Of a stretch of 38,740 nt of DNA, positions 30,751-37,323 are shown piece by piece. A model generated the notes under the pieces. That model had not been told where the DNA came from and ran no database searches. It saw only the letters and a program-made list of their open reading frames with translations. A program made the position numbers and the translations under genes. Within the stretch, counting starts at the first letter, position 1. The number at the start of each line of letters is the position of its first letter. The stretch comes from Streptomyces sp. NK15101 (GTDB lineage: Bacteria; Actinomycetota; Actinomycetes; Streptomycetales; Streptomycetaceae): NCBI RefSeq assembly GCF_020400725.1, contig NZ_JAINVG010000076.1, positions 1 through 38,740 of the forward strand, in the 5' to 3' direction.

Positions 30751-31041
30751 ATGACCACGAAGACGATCACCGAGCAGACCGGCGCCCGCACCGACGAGGC
30801 GGCGACGCTGATCGGCGACGCCCGGGAGCGCATCGACGCGCTCGACGACCGGATCATCGGCCTCATCCAGGAACGGATGGCCGTCTCGGCCGTCATCCAG
30901 GAGGCCCGGATCTCCTCCGGCGGCCGCCGGGTGAACCTGGCCCGCGAGATGGAGGTCCTGGGCCACTACCGGGACGCGCTGGGCAAGCCGGGCACGGCGC
31001 TCGCGATGACGATGCTGGAGCTGTGCCGGGGCCGCATCTGA
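30751..31041 (+). CDS. Chorismate mutase, AroQ type
   Basis: 96 residues, a single three-helix AroQ domain: ARERIDALDDRIIGLIQERM, AVSAVIQEAR, then REMEVLGHYRDALG and LAMTMLELCRGRI. It converts chorismate to prephenate, the first committed step to phenylalanine and tyrosine, in the cytoplasm. No prephenate dehydratase or dehydrogenase domain is fused. The start is ATG 30751 with GAGGAG eight bases before it; the longer upstream frame crosses the terminator and is not used. Expression is probably set by the Phe/Tyr leader and terminator just upstream. The 3' end carries a 19-bp tandem duplication over the stop codon. Confidence 0.92.
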   Translation: MTTKTITEQTGARTDEAATLIGDARERIDALDDRIIGLIQERMAVSAVIQEARISSGGRRVNLAREMEVLGHYRDALGKPGTALAMTMLELCRGRI

Positions 31042-31068
31042 GCCGGGCCGCCGCATCTGAGCCGGGCC
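31031..31068 (+). repeat. 19-bp tandem repeat over chorismate mutase stop
   Basis: GCCGCATCTGAGCCGGGCC occurs at 31031-31049 and again at 31050-31068. The first copy contains the TGA stop (31039-31041). A third, partial copy (GAGCCGGGCC-like) continues to about 31084. Confidence 0.85.
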
Positions 31069-31090
31069 GGAGCCGAGCCGGGCCACATCC

Positions 31091-31150
31091 GGGACCGGGT
31101 CCCGTCCCGGTCCCGCCCGGGAGACGCGTCCGGGTGCGTGCCCGCACCCG
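31091..31150 (+). terminator. Two hairpins after chorismate mutase
   Basis: Stem GGGACCGGG (31091-31099) with CCCGGTCCC (31106-31114), loop TCCCGT; then CGGGTGCG (31131-31138) with CGCACCCG (31143-31150), loop TGCC. Both are perfect. They probably end chorismate mutase transcription; no U tract. Confidence 0.65.
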
Positions 31151-31591
31151 AGTTCGGTACGGCTCTCACCCGTACGGCGCGTGACCGGCTCCGGCCGGGC
31201 TTCGTTGGTCCGGGTGTCCGTGCCAGCCAGGGGCGGGCCCGAAGAAACCACGCGTGGCTTCGCTGGGGCGTGTGGCGTACCTCTCGGGTACGTCGTGGGA
31301 CCTCGCACCAGCGCGCGTGACCGGACAGCAGGGGACAGCAGCCCGGTCACCCAGAAAGGGCGGTCGGTCCCGGGGACGCCCGGGGCCGGCCGCAACCGGC
31401 CGATCTCCCGATCTTTCCGTCCCCCTGATCCCCGGTCCCGTCACCCCAGATCCCCCTCCCCCCGCGGCGCAGCCCCCCGGCGCCGCCCCGCTCGGCACCG
31501 CCGCTGCCCTGACACCGGTGCCGACCTCAGGGCCCCGCGCCGCGACCGGAATCGCGAGCGCGGGGCCCTTCTTCACACCCGGCAGCAGGAC
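31151..31591. other. Non-coding stretch with its own terminator
   Basis: I find no reading frame with a ribosome site or family match. The stretch holds a palindrome CCACGCGTGG (around 31249), an inverted repeat GTGACCGG...CCGGTCAC around 31317-31350 and, at its end, a strong plus-strand terminator. A terminator with no recognised gene in front of it suggests an unannotated non-coding transcript, but I see no clear promoter for one. Confidence 0.4.
31529..31569 (+). terminator. Orphan intrinsic terminator
   Basis: Perfect 12-bp stem AGGGCCCCGCGC (31529-31540) with GCGCGGGGCCCT (31558-31569), a small inner CGCGA/TCGCG stem, then TTCTTC. It is directional for the plus strand and lies 490 bp beyond the nearest plus-strand gene. 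Confidence 0.8.
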
Positions 31592-31632
31592 GTGACGCGC
31601 GTCACACAAAGATCCTGTGCAACCGCTACAAC
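31592..31632 (+). promoter_or_regulatory. Crp-like palindrome plus -10 box
   Basis: GTGACGCGCGTCAC (31592-31605) is a perfect palindrome fitting GTG-N6-GNCAC, the Streptomyces Crp pattern. TACAAC (31627-31632) is a -10 candidate with no -35; the start predicted from it (31639-31640) puts the palindrome centre at about -41, the class II activator position. Confidence 0.55.
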
Positions 31633-31657
31633 CAATGGCGGGGGCCGGAGGTCATCT

Positions 31658-31729
31658 ATGCAGCAACACAAAAGCCGGAAGGGCGCTGCACTCGGAGGGG
31701 GGTGCAGCGCCCTTTCTGTGAACCGGTGA
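31658..31729 (+). CDS. Short reading frame with strong ribosome site, unknown
   Basis: A 23-codon frame from ATG 31658 to TGA 31727-31729, beginning MQQHKSRKGAALGGG. GGAGG (31647-31651) lies six bases before the ATG, and a Crp-like site and -10 box lie just upstream. It matches no family I know. An oddity is that a 13-bp terminator hairpin lies inside the frame (31679-31714), so most transcripts would end before the stop codon. It could be a real small protein made on read-through RNA, a decoy/attenuating leader, or the 5' part of a small RNA whose SD is incidental. Confidence 0.4.
   Translation: MQQHKSRKGAALGGGCSALSVNR
31679..31714. terminator. Bidirectional terminator at the end of the GMC gene
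   Basis: Perfect 13-bp stem AAGGGCGCTGCAC (31679-31691) with GTGCAGCGCCCTT (31702-31714), followed by TCT on the plus strand and, after CCGGC, by a TTTTGTGTTG run on the minus strand. It ends the minus-strand GMC gene (42 bp past its stop) and the short plus-strand unit. Confidence 0.8.
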
Positions 31730-31755
31730 ACGGTGAGCCGGTGAACCGGCGGCGC

Positions 31756-33576
31756 TCAGTCCTTCTTCGGCGGGACCGCCGGCATCCCCAGGAACGGCAG
31801 CCGCAGGGCGCCGAAGGCCTCGGACGGAACGGCGGGGGACTTCGGCTCGACGGCCGAGAGCCGTACGTATGCCTCGCCCTGCCGAGGGCGCGGGTCCTCC
31901 TCGCCCTTGTTCGGCCAGAAGGACATGGCGCGCTCCGCCTGGGCCGTGATCGTCAGGGACGGGTTGACGCCGAGGTTGGCGGAGACGGCCGCGCCGTCGA
32001 CGACGGAGATCCCCGGGTGACCGAAGAGCCGGTGGTACGGGTCGATGACGCCGGTCGCACCGTCGGCGCCGATCGGGCAGCCGCCCAGGAAGTGCGCGGT
32101 GAGCGGGGTGCCCATCAGCTCGCCGATGTTGGATCCGGCGAAGCCGTTGATCTCCTCGGCGAGGAGGGTGGCGGCCCGGGTGGCCTCCGGGATCTGGACC
32201 GGGTTCGGCGCGCCGTGCCCCTGGCGGGCCGTGAGCAGGCCCTTTCCGAGGCCGCGGGGCTTGCGGTAGGTCGTGAGGGAGTTGTCGAGGGACTGCATGA
32301 CCAGCCCGATGATGGTCCGCTCGGACCAGTGCCGGTTGGAGAGCGAGCGGACGGCGAGGGCGGGGTGCTTGAGCAGGTTGAGGAGCCAGGCGCGCACCCG
32401 GTGGGCGCCGTAGGGGACCTGGAGGACGGTCAGGCTGCCCATCGAGTTGGAGCCCTTGCCGTACCGGACCGGCTCGATGTGCGTGTTCTCGTCCGGGTGG
32501 ACGGACGAGGTGATGGCGACGCCCCGGGTGAAGTCGGCCTTCTCCCCGCCGTGCCGCTTGCGGTAGCGGCGGTCGGTGGTCTGGGCGCCGACCAGTCCCT
32601 CCGAGTTGGTGCGGGTGAGCTCGCCGAGCCGGTCCGAGATGCGGGGCAGCAGTCCGCTGTCCTTCATCCGGTGCAGCAGGGTCTGCGTGCCGTACGTGCC
32701 GGCCGCGATGACCACCCGCCGGGCGGTGAAGGTCCGGCCCTTGCCCTTCCTGCGGTCGTCGGTGGGCAGGGTCTTCACCGCGAAGCCGCCCCGTGAGTCC
32801 TCGGTGACGGTGACGACCGTGGTCATGGGGTGGACGGTGGCGCCCGCCTTCTCGGCGAGGTACAGGTAGTTCTCGTTGAGGGTGTTCTTGGCGCCGTGGC
32901 GGCAGCCGGTCATGCACTCGCCGCACTCGGTGCAGGCGCGCCGGGCCGGGCCCGCGCCGCCGAAGTAGGGGTCGGCGACCTCCCCGCCGGGCTTCGCCCT
33001 CGACGTGCCGTCGGCGTCGTCGCCGTCGCCGAAGAAGACGCCGACCGGCGCCATGTGGAAGGTGTCGCCGATGCCCATGGCCTGGGCGGCGGACTTCAGG
33101 TGCACGTCGGAGGGGGTCATCGTCGGGTTGAGGCGGACGCCGAGCATCCGCTTCGCCTGGTCGTAGTACGGCCGCAGCTCGTCCTGCCAGTCCGTGATGT
33201 CCTTCCACTGCGGGTCGTCGAAGAAGGGCTTGGGCGGTACGTAGAGGGTGTTGGCGTAGTTGAGGGAGCCGCCGCCGACGCCGGCGCCCGCGAGCACCAT
33301 GACGTTGCCCAGCAGGTGGATGCGCTGGAGGCCGTAGAGGCCGAGGGCGGGGGCCCACAGGAAGTTCTTCAGGTCCCAGGAGTTCTTGGGCAGGGTCGCG
33401 CGGGTGAAGCGGCGCCCGGCCTCCAGGACGCCGACCCGGTAGCCCTTCTCGGTGAGGCGGAGGGCGGTGACCGAGCCGCCGAAGCCGGAGCCGACGACCA
33501 GGACGTCGTAGTCGTAGCCGGAGTCGTCGTACGGGCTGTCCTCGTCCTGGTTCTGGGCAGGGGGTACCGCGGTCAT
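31756..33576 (-). CDS. ChoD-like GMC oxidoreductase with ferredoxin-type Cys motif
   Basis: 606 residues. The FAD-binding fold starts DYDVLVVGSGFGGSVTALRL (G29-x-G31-x2-G34, E52). GAGVGGGSLNYANTLY, THIEPVRYGKGSN and GVNPSLTITAQAER are shared with the mycobacterial putative cholesterol oxidase ChoD. Unlike classic cholesterol oxidases it carries C215-x2-C218-x2-C221-x3-C225 in a GCRHGAKNT context, the spacing of a [4Fe-4S] ligand set. It therefore may be a dehydrogenase passing electrons to a cluster rather than to oxygen; steroid specificity is unproven. GAGGAGAG precedes the ATG. It lies 42 bp after the gabD2 stop and is probably co-transcribed with it. ChoD lies next to guaB genes in mycobacteria; here guaA is nearby. 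Confidence 0.88.
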   Translation of the reverse strand: MTAVPPAQNQDEDSPYDDSGYDYDVLVVGSGFGGSVTALRLTEKGYRVGVLEAGRRFTRATLPKNSWDLKNFLWAPALGLYGLQRIHLLGNVMVLAGAGVGGGSLNYANTLYVPPKPFFDDPQWKDITDWQDELRPYYDQAKRMLGVRLNPTMTPSDVHLKSAAQAMGIGDTFHMAPVGVFFGDGDDADGTSRAKPGGEVADPYFGGAGPARRACTECGECMTGCRHGAKNTLNENYLYLAEKAGATVHPMTTVVTVTEDSRGGFAVKTLPTDDRRKGKGRTFTARRVVIAAGTYGTQTLLHRMKDSGLLPRISDRLGELTRTNSEGLVGAQTTDRRYRKRHGGEKADFTRGVAITSSVHPDENTHIEPVRYGKGSNSMGSLTVLQVPYGAHRVRAWLLNLLKHPALAVRSLSNRHWSERTIIGLVMQSLDNSLTTYRKPRGLGKGLLTARQGHGAPNPVQIPEATRAATLLAEEINGFAGSNIGELMGTPLTAHFLGGCPIGADGATGVIDPYHRLFGHPGISVVDGAAVSANLGVNPSLTITAQAERAMSFWPNKGEEDPRPRQGEAYVRLSAVEPKSPAVPSEAFGALRLPFLGMPAVPPKKD

Positions 33577-33618
33577 GGCTCTCCTCGTGCGGAAAGGTGG
33601 GGAAAAGGACGGGCGGCG

Positions 33619-35298
33619 TCAGCGCAGGCGCAGGGCCTTCATCGCCTTCAGGGACACGCTCATGAACGCGGCGTACTTCTCGTCGTCCATCCCGAAGGAG
33701 GGCGCGAGCGGGATCAGCCGCTGCTGCGCGACGGTCTGCGCCTCGGTGTACTTGAGGATGCCCTCGGAGCCGTGGCGGCGGCCGAGTCCGGAGTCCTTCA
33801 TGCCGCCCATCGGGGACTGCACGCTGCCGTAGGCCGGGGCGTACCCCTCGTTGATGTTGACGGTGCCGGTGCGCAGCCGGGCCGCGACGGCGTGGCCGCG
33901 CCGGGAGTCCCTGGTCCAGACGGAGGAGTTCAGGCCGTACGGGGTGGCGTTGGCGAGCTCGACGACCTCGTCCTCGTCCTCGAAGCGGTAGACGGAGACG
34001 ACCGGGCCGAAGGTCTCCTCGGAGCAGACTGCCATCGGCGCGTCGACGCCGTCGAGGATGGTCGGCTCGTAGAAGAGGGGGCCGATGTCGGGGCGGGCGA
34101 CGCCGCCGGCGACGAGCGTGGCGCCCTTGGCGACGGCCTCCTCCACGTGCTTGGTGACGGTCTCCAGCTGCCGCTCGCCGACGAGGGAGCCCATGTCGGC
34201 CCCGTACGCGAGGGAGTTGCCGAGCCGCATCGCCTTCGTACGGGCGGCGAAGCGGGCGACGAAGTCGTCGGCGATCGACTCGTGGACGTACAGCCGCTCG
34301 ATGGAGATGCAGAGCTGGCCGGCGGAGGAGAAGCAGGCGCGGACGGCGCCGGCGGCGGCCTTCTCCACGTCGGCGTCCTTCAGGACCAGCATGGCGTTCT
34401 TGCCGCCGAGCTCCAGGGAGACGCCGACGAGGCGGGCGGCGGCGCCCCGGGCGACCTCGCGGCCGGTGCGGGTGGAGCCGGTGAAGGAGACGTAGTCGGC
34501 GTGGGCGACGACCTCGGGGCCGACGACCGGGCCCTCGCCGAGGACGACCTGGAAGACCTCGGCGGGCAGTCCGGCCTCGATGAGCAGGTCACGGGCCCAG
34601 AGGGCGGTGAGCGCGGTCTCCGTGTCGGGCTTCATGACGACGGCGTTGCCCGAGACGAAGGCGGGGAGCGCGTCGCCGACGGAGAGCTCCAGGGGGTAGT
34701 TCCAGGGGGCGATCTGGCCGACGACCCCGCGCGGCTGGCGCAGTTCGGTGACCTTGGTGAGGGTCGGCACGACGCCGGTGTGGCGCTTGGCGCGCAGGTA
34801 CGAGGCGGCCTTGCGGCCGTAGTGGCGGGCGGCGACGGCGACCGCCTGCACCTCCTCGTGGGCGTGCAGCCGGGCCTTGCCCGTCTCCAGCTGGATGAGG
34901 TCGAGGACCTCGGCCTGCCGCTGGAGGACGAGGTCGTGGAAGCGCAGGAGGACGGCGGCGCGGGCCCTGACCGGGGTGGCGGCCCAGGCGGCCTGGGCGG
35001 CACGCGCGCGCGTGAAGGCCTCGGCGACGTCCTCGGGGGTGGACTCGGGCAGGTCCGCCAGCTTCTTCCCGGTGAAGGGGGTGTGGTTGGCGGTCCGGCC
35101 GGAGCCGACTACTCCGCGCGTGAGCCGGGCGACCAGCTCGGGCGTCACGACGTCGGCGGCGGTCCGCGCGCCGGCGGGGGCGGGCGCGACGGGGTTGGTC
35201 GCGCCGGCGGGAGCGGCCGGACGGGCCGCCTCGGCGGCGGTGTCGGCGGCGGTGTCGGCGGGAACCGTGAGGGCGGCGGGGGCCTGCGAGTCCGTCAT
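33619..35298 (-). CDS. gabD2: Succinate-semialdehyde dehydrogenase (NADP+), GabD2 type
   Basis: 559 residues, aldehyde dehydrogenase superfamily. Catalytic residues are N200 (PWNYPLE), K223 (MKPDTE), E296 (SLELGGKN) and C330 (SAGQLC). About 50 Ala/Pro/Thr-rich residues precede the domain. The closest known type is the mycobacterial GabD2, which oxidises succinic semialdehyde to succinate; other medium-chain aldehydes are possible. The ATG at 35298 has no Shine-Dalgarno, but a TAnnnT box (TACGCT, minus strand) ends seven bases before it, so the mRNA may be leaderless. It is followed closely by the GMC oxidoreductase gene. Confidence 0.9.
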   Translation of the reverse strand: MTDSQAPAALTVPADTAADTAAEAARPAAPAGATNPVAPAPAGARTAADVVTPELVARLTRGVVGSGRTANHTPFTGKKLADLPESTPEDVAEAFTRARAAQAAWAATPVRARAAVLLRFHDLVLQRQAEVLDLIQLETGKARLHAHEEVQAVAVAARHYGRKAASYLRAKRHTGVVPTLTKVTELRQPRGVVGQIAPWNYPLELSVGDALPAFVSGNAVVMKPDTETALTALWARDLLIEAGLPAEVFQVVLGEGPVVGPEVVAHADYVSFTGSTRTGREVARGAAARLVGVSLELGGKNAMLVLKDADVEKAAAGAVRACFSSAGQLCISIERLYVHESIADDFVARFAARTKAMRLGNSLAYGADMGSLVGERQLETVTKHVEEAVAKGATLVAGGVARPDIGPLFYEPTILDGVDAPMAVCSEETFGPVVSVYRFEDEDEVVELANATPYGLNSSVWTRDSRRGHAVAARLRTGTVNINEGYAPAYGSVQSPMGGMKDSGLGRRHGSEGILKYTEAQTVAQQRLIPLAPSFGMDDEKYAAFMSVSLKAMKALRLR

Positions 35299-35391
35299 GA
35301 GGGCGAGCGTAGGGTGCGTTCCGACCTTTGGGTACCCGTCGGTAACGCGTTTTCACCGACCGCACACACCGCGCCAGCGATCACTGGCACA

Positions 35392-35412
35392 TAAGCCCTG
35401 ATCAGGGGCTTA
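35392..35412 (-). terminator. Terminator-like hairpin after the Ser/Thr kinase gene
   Basis: TAAGCCC (35392-35398) pairs with GGGCTTA (35406-35412) around TGATCAG, which can extend the stem with one bulge. It is 39 bp past the kinase stop and about 95 bp before gabD2. Confidence 0.55.
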
Positions 35413-35450
35413 CGGCCGCCGGGGGCCGCCCGTGGAGATTTTTCCGCCCC

Positions 35451-37199
35451 TCAGTCACCCGGCGCGCGCCAGTGCTGGACGACGATGTCGAACTGCTCCC
35501 GGGTGGTCTCCCAGCTCGACTCCGGCGAGGACATGTAGATGGCGTACTCGGTGCCGTCGTCCTCGTAGTACATCTGGTCGATCGCGTGCCGCGGCCCCGG
35601 GAAGTTCTTCTTCTCGGTCCAGGTGAACTCCCACAGGCAGGAGCGGACCTGGTCGCGGTAGGTGACCTGGTCGAGCTTGACCCGCTTGTAGTTCATGCGC
35701 TTCTGGAGGAGGACCTCCAGGTCGAGGGCGTGCATGTACGGGTTCTCGAAGTCGGGGCTGCGGTCGATGCTGATGCGGATGCGGTGGCGGCCGTTGTCCG
35801 GGGTGTAGTCGATCTGGTCGCCCTCCGTCTGCCGCTTCCAGCCGTCCGGTACGAGGAGGCTGAAGCCCTCCGGGTCCTCGACGCGGTGCCAGCCGGCCGG
35901 GATGCCGTCGCCCTTGCCCTTGGCCGCGGGCGAGGTCGCCGTGGTCGTCCGTCCGCCGGCGCCGCCGTCGCGGTCGCCGCCCGCGTAGTTCATGGCGGCG
36001 AAGACGGCACCGCCCGCGACGACCCCGGCGAGCAGCGCCGCGAGAACGGCGGAGCGCCAGCGGCCACGGCCGGAGGCGGGCGGGGAGGCGGCGGGGACGA
36101 GCGTGGGGTGCTGCGGGGGCACGGATGACGAGTGCGACGGGTGCGACGAGTGCGGCTGGTAGGGCTGCTGAGGCGGGTGGGGCCACTGCGCGGTGGCCTT
36201 CCGCGGCTCGCCGGGCGCCGGGCCCTCCGCGCCGGTGCCCGTGCCCGTACCGACGCCGTCCGCGCTACGCGCGTCGCCGCCCGGACCGTTCGCGCCCGCC
36301 ACCGAGTCCAGGTCCTCCCGGGCCACGCGCTGGGTCGGCACGTACGCCTGCGCCGCCGTCGGCGTGCGCCCCTCCATCGCGTCGAGCAGCATCCGCTCGG
36401 CCTCGTCCGCGCGCGGCCGCTGCGCCGGGTCCTTGCGCAGCAGGGCCACGATGACGGAGGCCAGCGGACCCGCCTTCTCCGGGTGCGGCGGCTCCTCGGT
36501 CACCACGGCCTGCATGGTGCTGATCGGGGAGGTGCGGCGGAACGGCGAGGTGCCCTCCACCGCCGTGTACAGCGTGGCGCCGAGTGACCAGAGGTCGGAG
36601 GCGGGACCCGGGTCGCCGCCCTGCACCCGCTCGGGCGCCAGGTAGTCGATGGAGCCGACGATCTCACCGGTCCGCGTGATCGTCGAGTCCCCCTCGATCG
36701 CCGCGATCCCGAAGTCGGTGATGAGGACGCGCCCGTCCTTCGCGAGCAGCACGTTGCCCGGCTTGACGTCCCGGTGCAGCACCCCGGCCGCGTGCGCGGC
36801 GCGCAGCGCGCCGACGACGTGCAGCCCGATCCTGGCCGCCTCGCGGGGCTCGATCGTGCCGGCCTCCTTGGCGGCGTCGGCGAGCGAGGGCCCGTCGACG
36901 TACTGCATCACGATCCACGGCCTGTTGTCGTGCTCCAGGACGTCGTGGACGGTCACCACGCCCGGGTGCGTGATCCGCGCGGCGGCCCGTGCCTCCTTCT
37001 GCGTACGGGCGTGCAGCACGAGCCGGTCGGCCTCGGCCACGAACCGGCCCGCCGTCAGCTCCTTCACCGCCACCACGCGGTGCAACACCTCGTCGTGCGC
37101 GCGCCAGACCTTGCCCATGCCGCCGCGCCCGATGGACTCGCCCAGCCGGTAGCGACCGGCGAGCAGCAGCCCCGCCCCTGTGCTCTGAGAATGTTCCAC
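35451..37199 (-). CDS. Receptor-type Ser/Thr protein kinase
   Basis: 582 residues. The kinase domain (about 16-275) is complete: G-loop GRGGMGKV, K46 (VAVKEL), H142-RDVKPGN, D162-FG and APE (188-190), with a Thr/Ser-rich activation loop (DSTITRTGEIVGS). A long Pro/Ser/His linker (280-380) leads to one membrane helix (about 384-405). The outer domain (about 430-582) has two or three conserved Trp/Phe patches (GFSLLVPDGWKRQ, CLWEFTWTEKKNFPG) and no PASTA repeats. The same outer-domain opening (EGFxxxVPxGW) recurs in the next kinase. GTG 37199 is the start, with a G-rich site upstream. Probably senses an extracellular ligand and signals in the cytoplasm; substrates unknown. Confidence 0.93.
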   Translation of the reverse strand: MEHSQSTGAGLLLAGRYRLGESIGRGGMGKVWRAHDEVLHRVVAVKELTAGRFVAEADRLVLHARTQKEARAAARITHPGVVTVHDVLEHDNRPWIVMQYVDGPSLADAAKEAGTIEPREAARIGLHVVGALRAAHAAGVLHRDVKPGNVLLAKDGRVLITDFGIAAIEGDSTITRTGEIVGSIDYLAPERVQGGDPGPASDLWSLGATLYTAVEGTSPFRRTSPISTMQAVVTEEPPHPEKAGPLASVIVALLRKDPAQRPRADEAERMLLDAMEGRTPTAAQAYVPTQRVAREDLDSVAGANGPGGDARSADGVGTGTGTGAEGPAPGEPRKATAQWPHPPQQPYQPHSSHPSHSSSVPPQHPTLVPAASPPASGRGRWRSAVLAALLAGVVAGGAVFAAMNYAGGDRDGGAGGRTTTATSPAAKGKGDGIPAGWHRVEDPEGFSLLVPDGWKRQTEGDQIDYTPDNGRHRIRISIDRSPDFENPYMHALDLEVLLQKRMNYKRVKLDQVTYRDQVRSCLWEFTWTEKKNFPGPRHAIDQMYYEDDGTEYAIYMSSPESSWETTREQFDIVVQHWRAPGD

Positions 37200-37323
37200 T
37201 TGCCCCCGCCCGTTCCTTCTGATGCCAGGTTACGGAGGGGGGTACGGACGGCGGAACCTCGGGGCGGTCATAGGAACAGCACTGTGACCGGGGGACGGTG
37301 GGAATCCCGGCGCCTTCCCCGGC

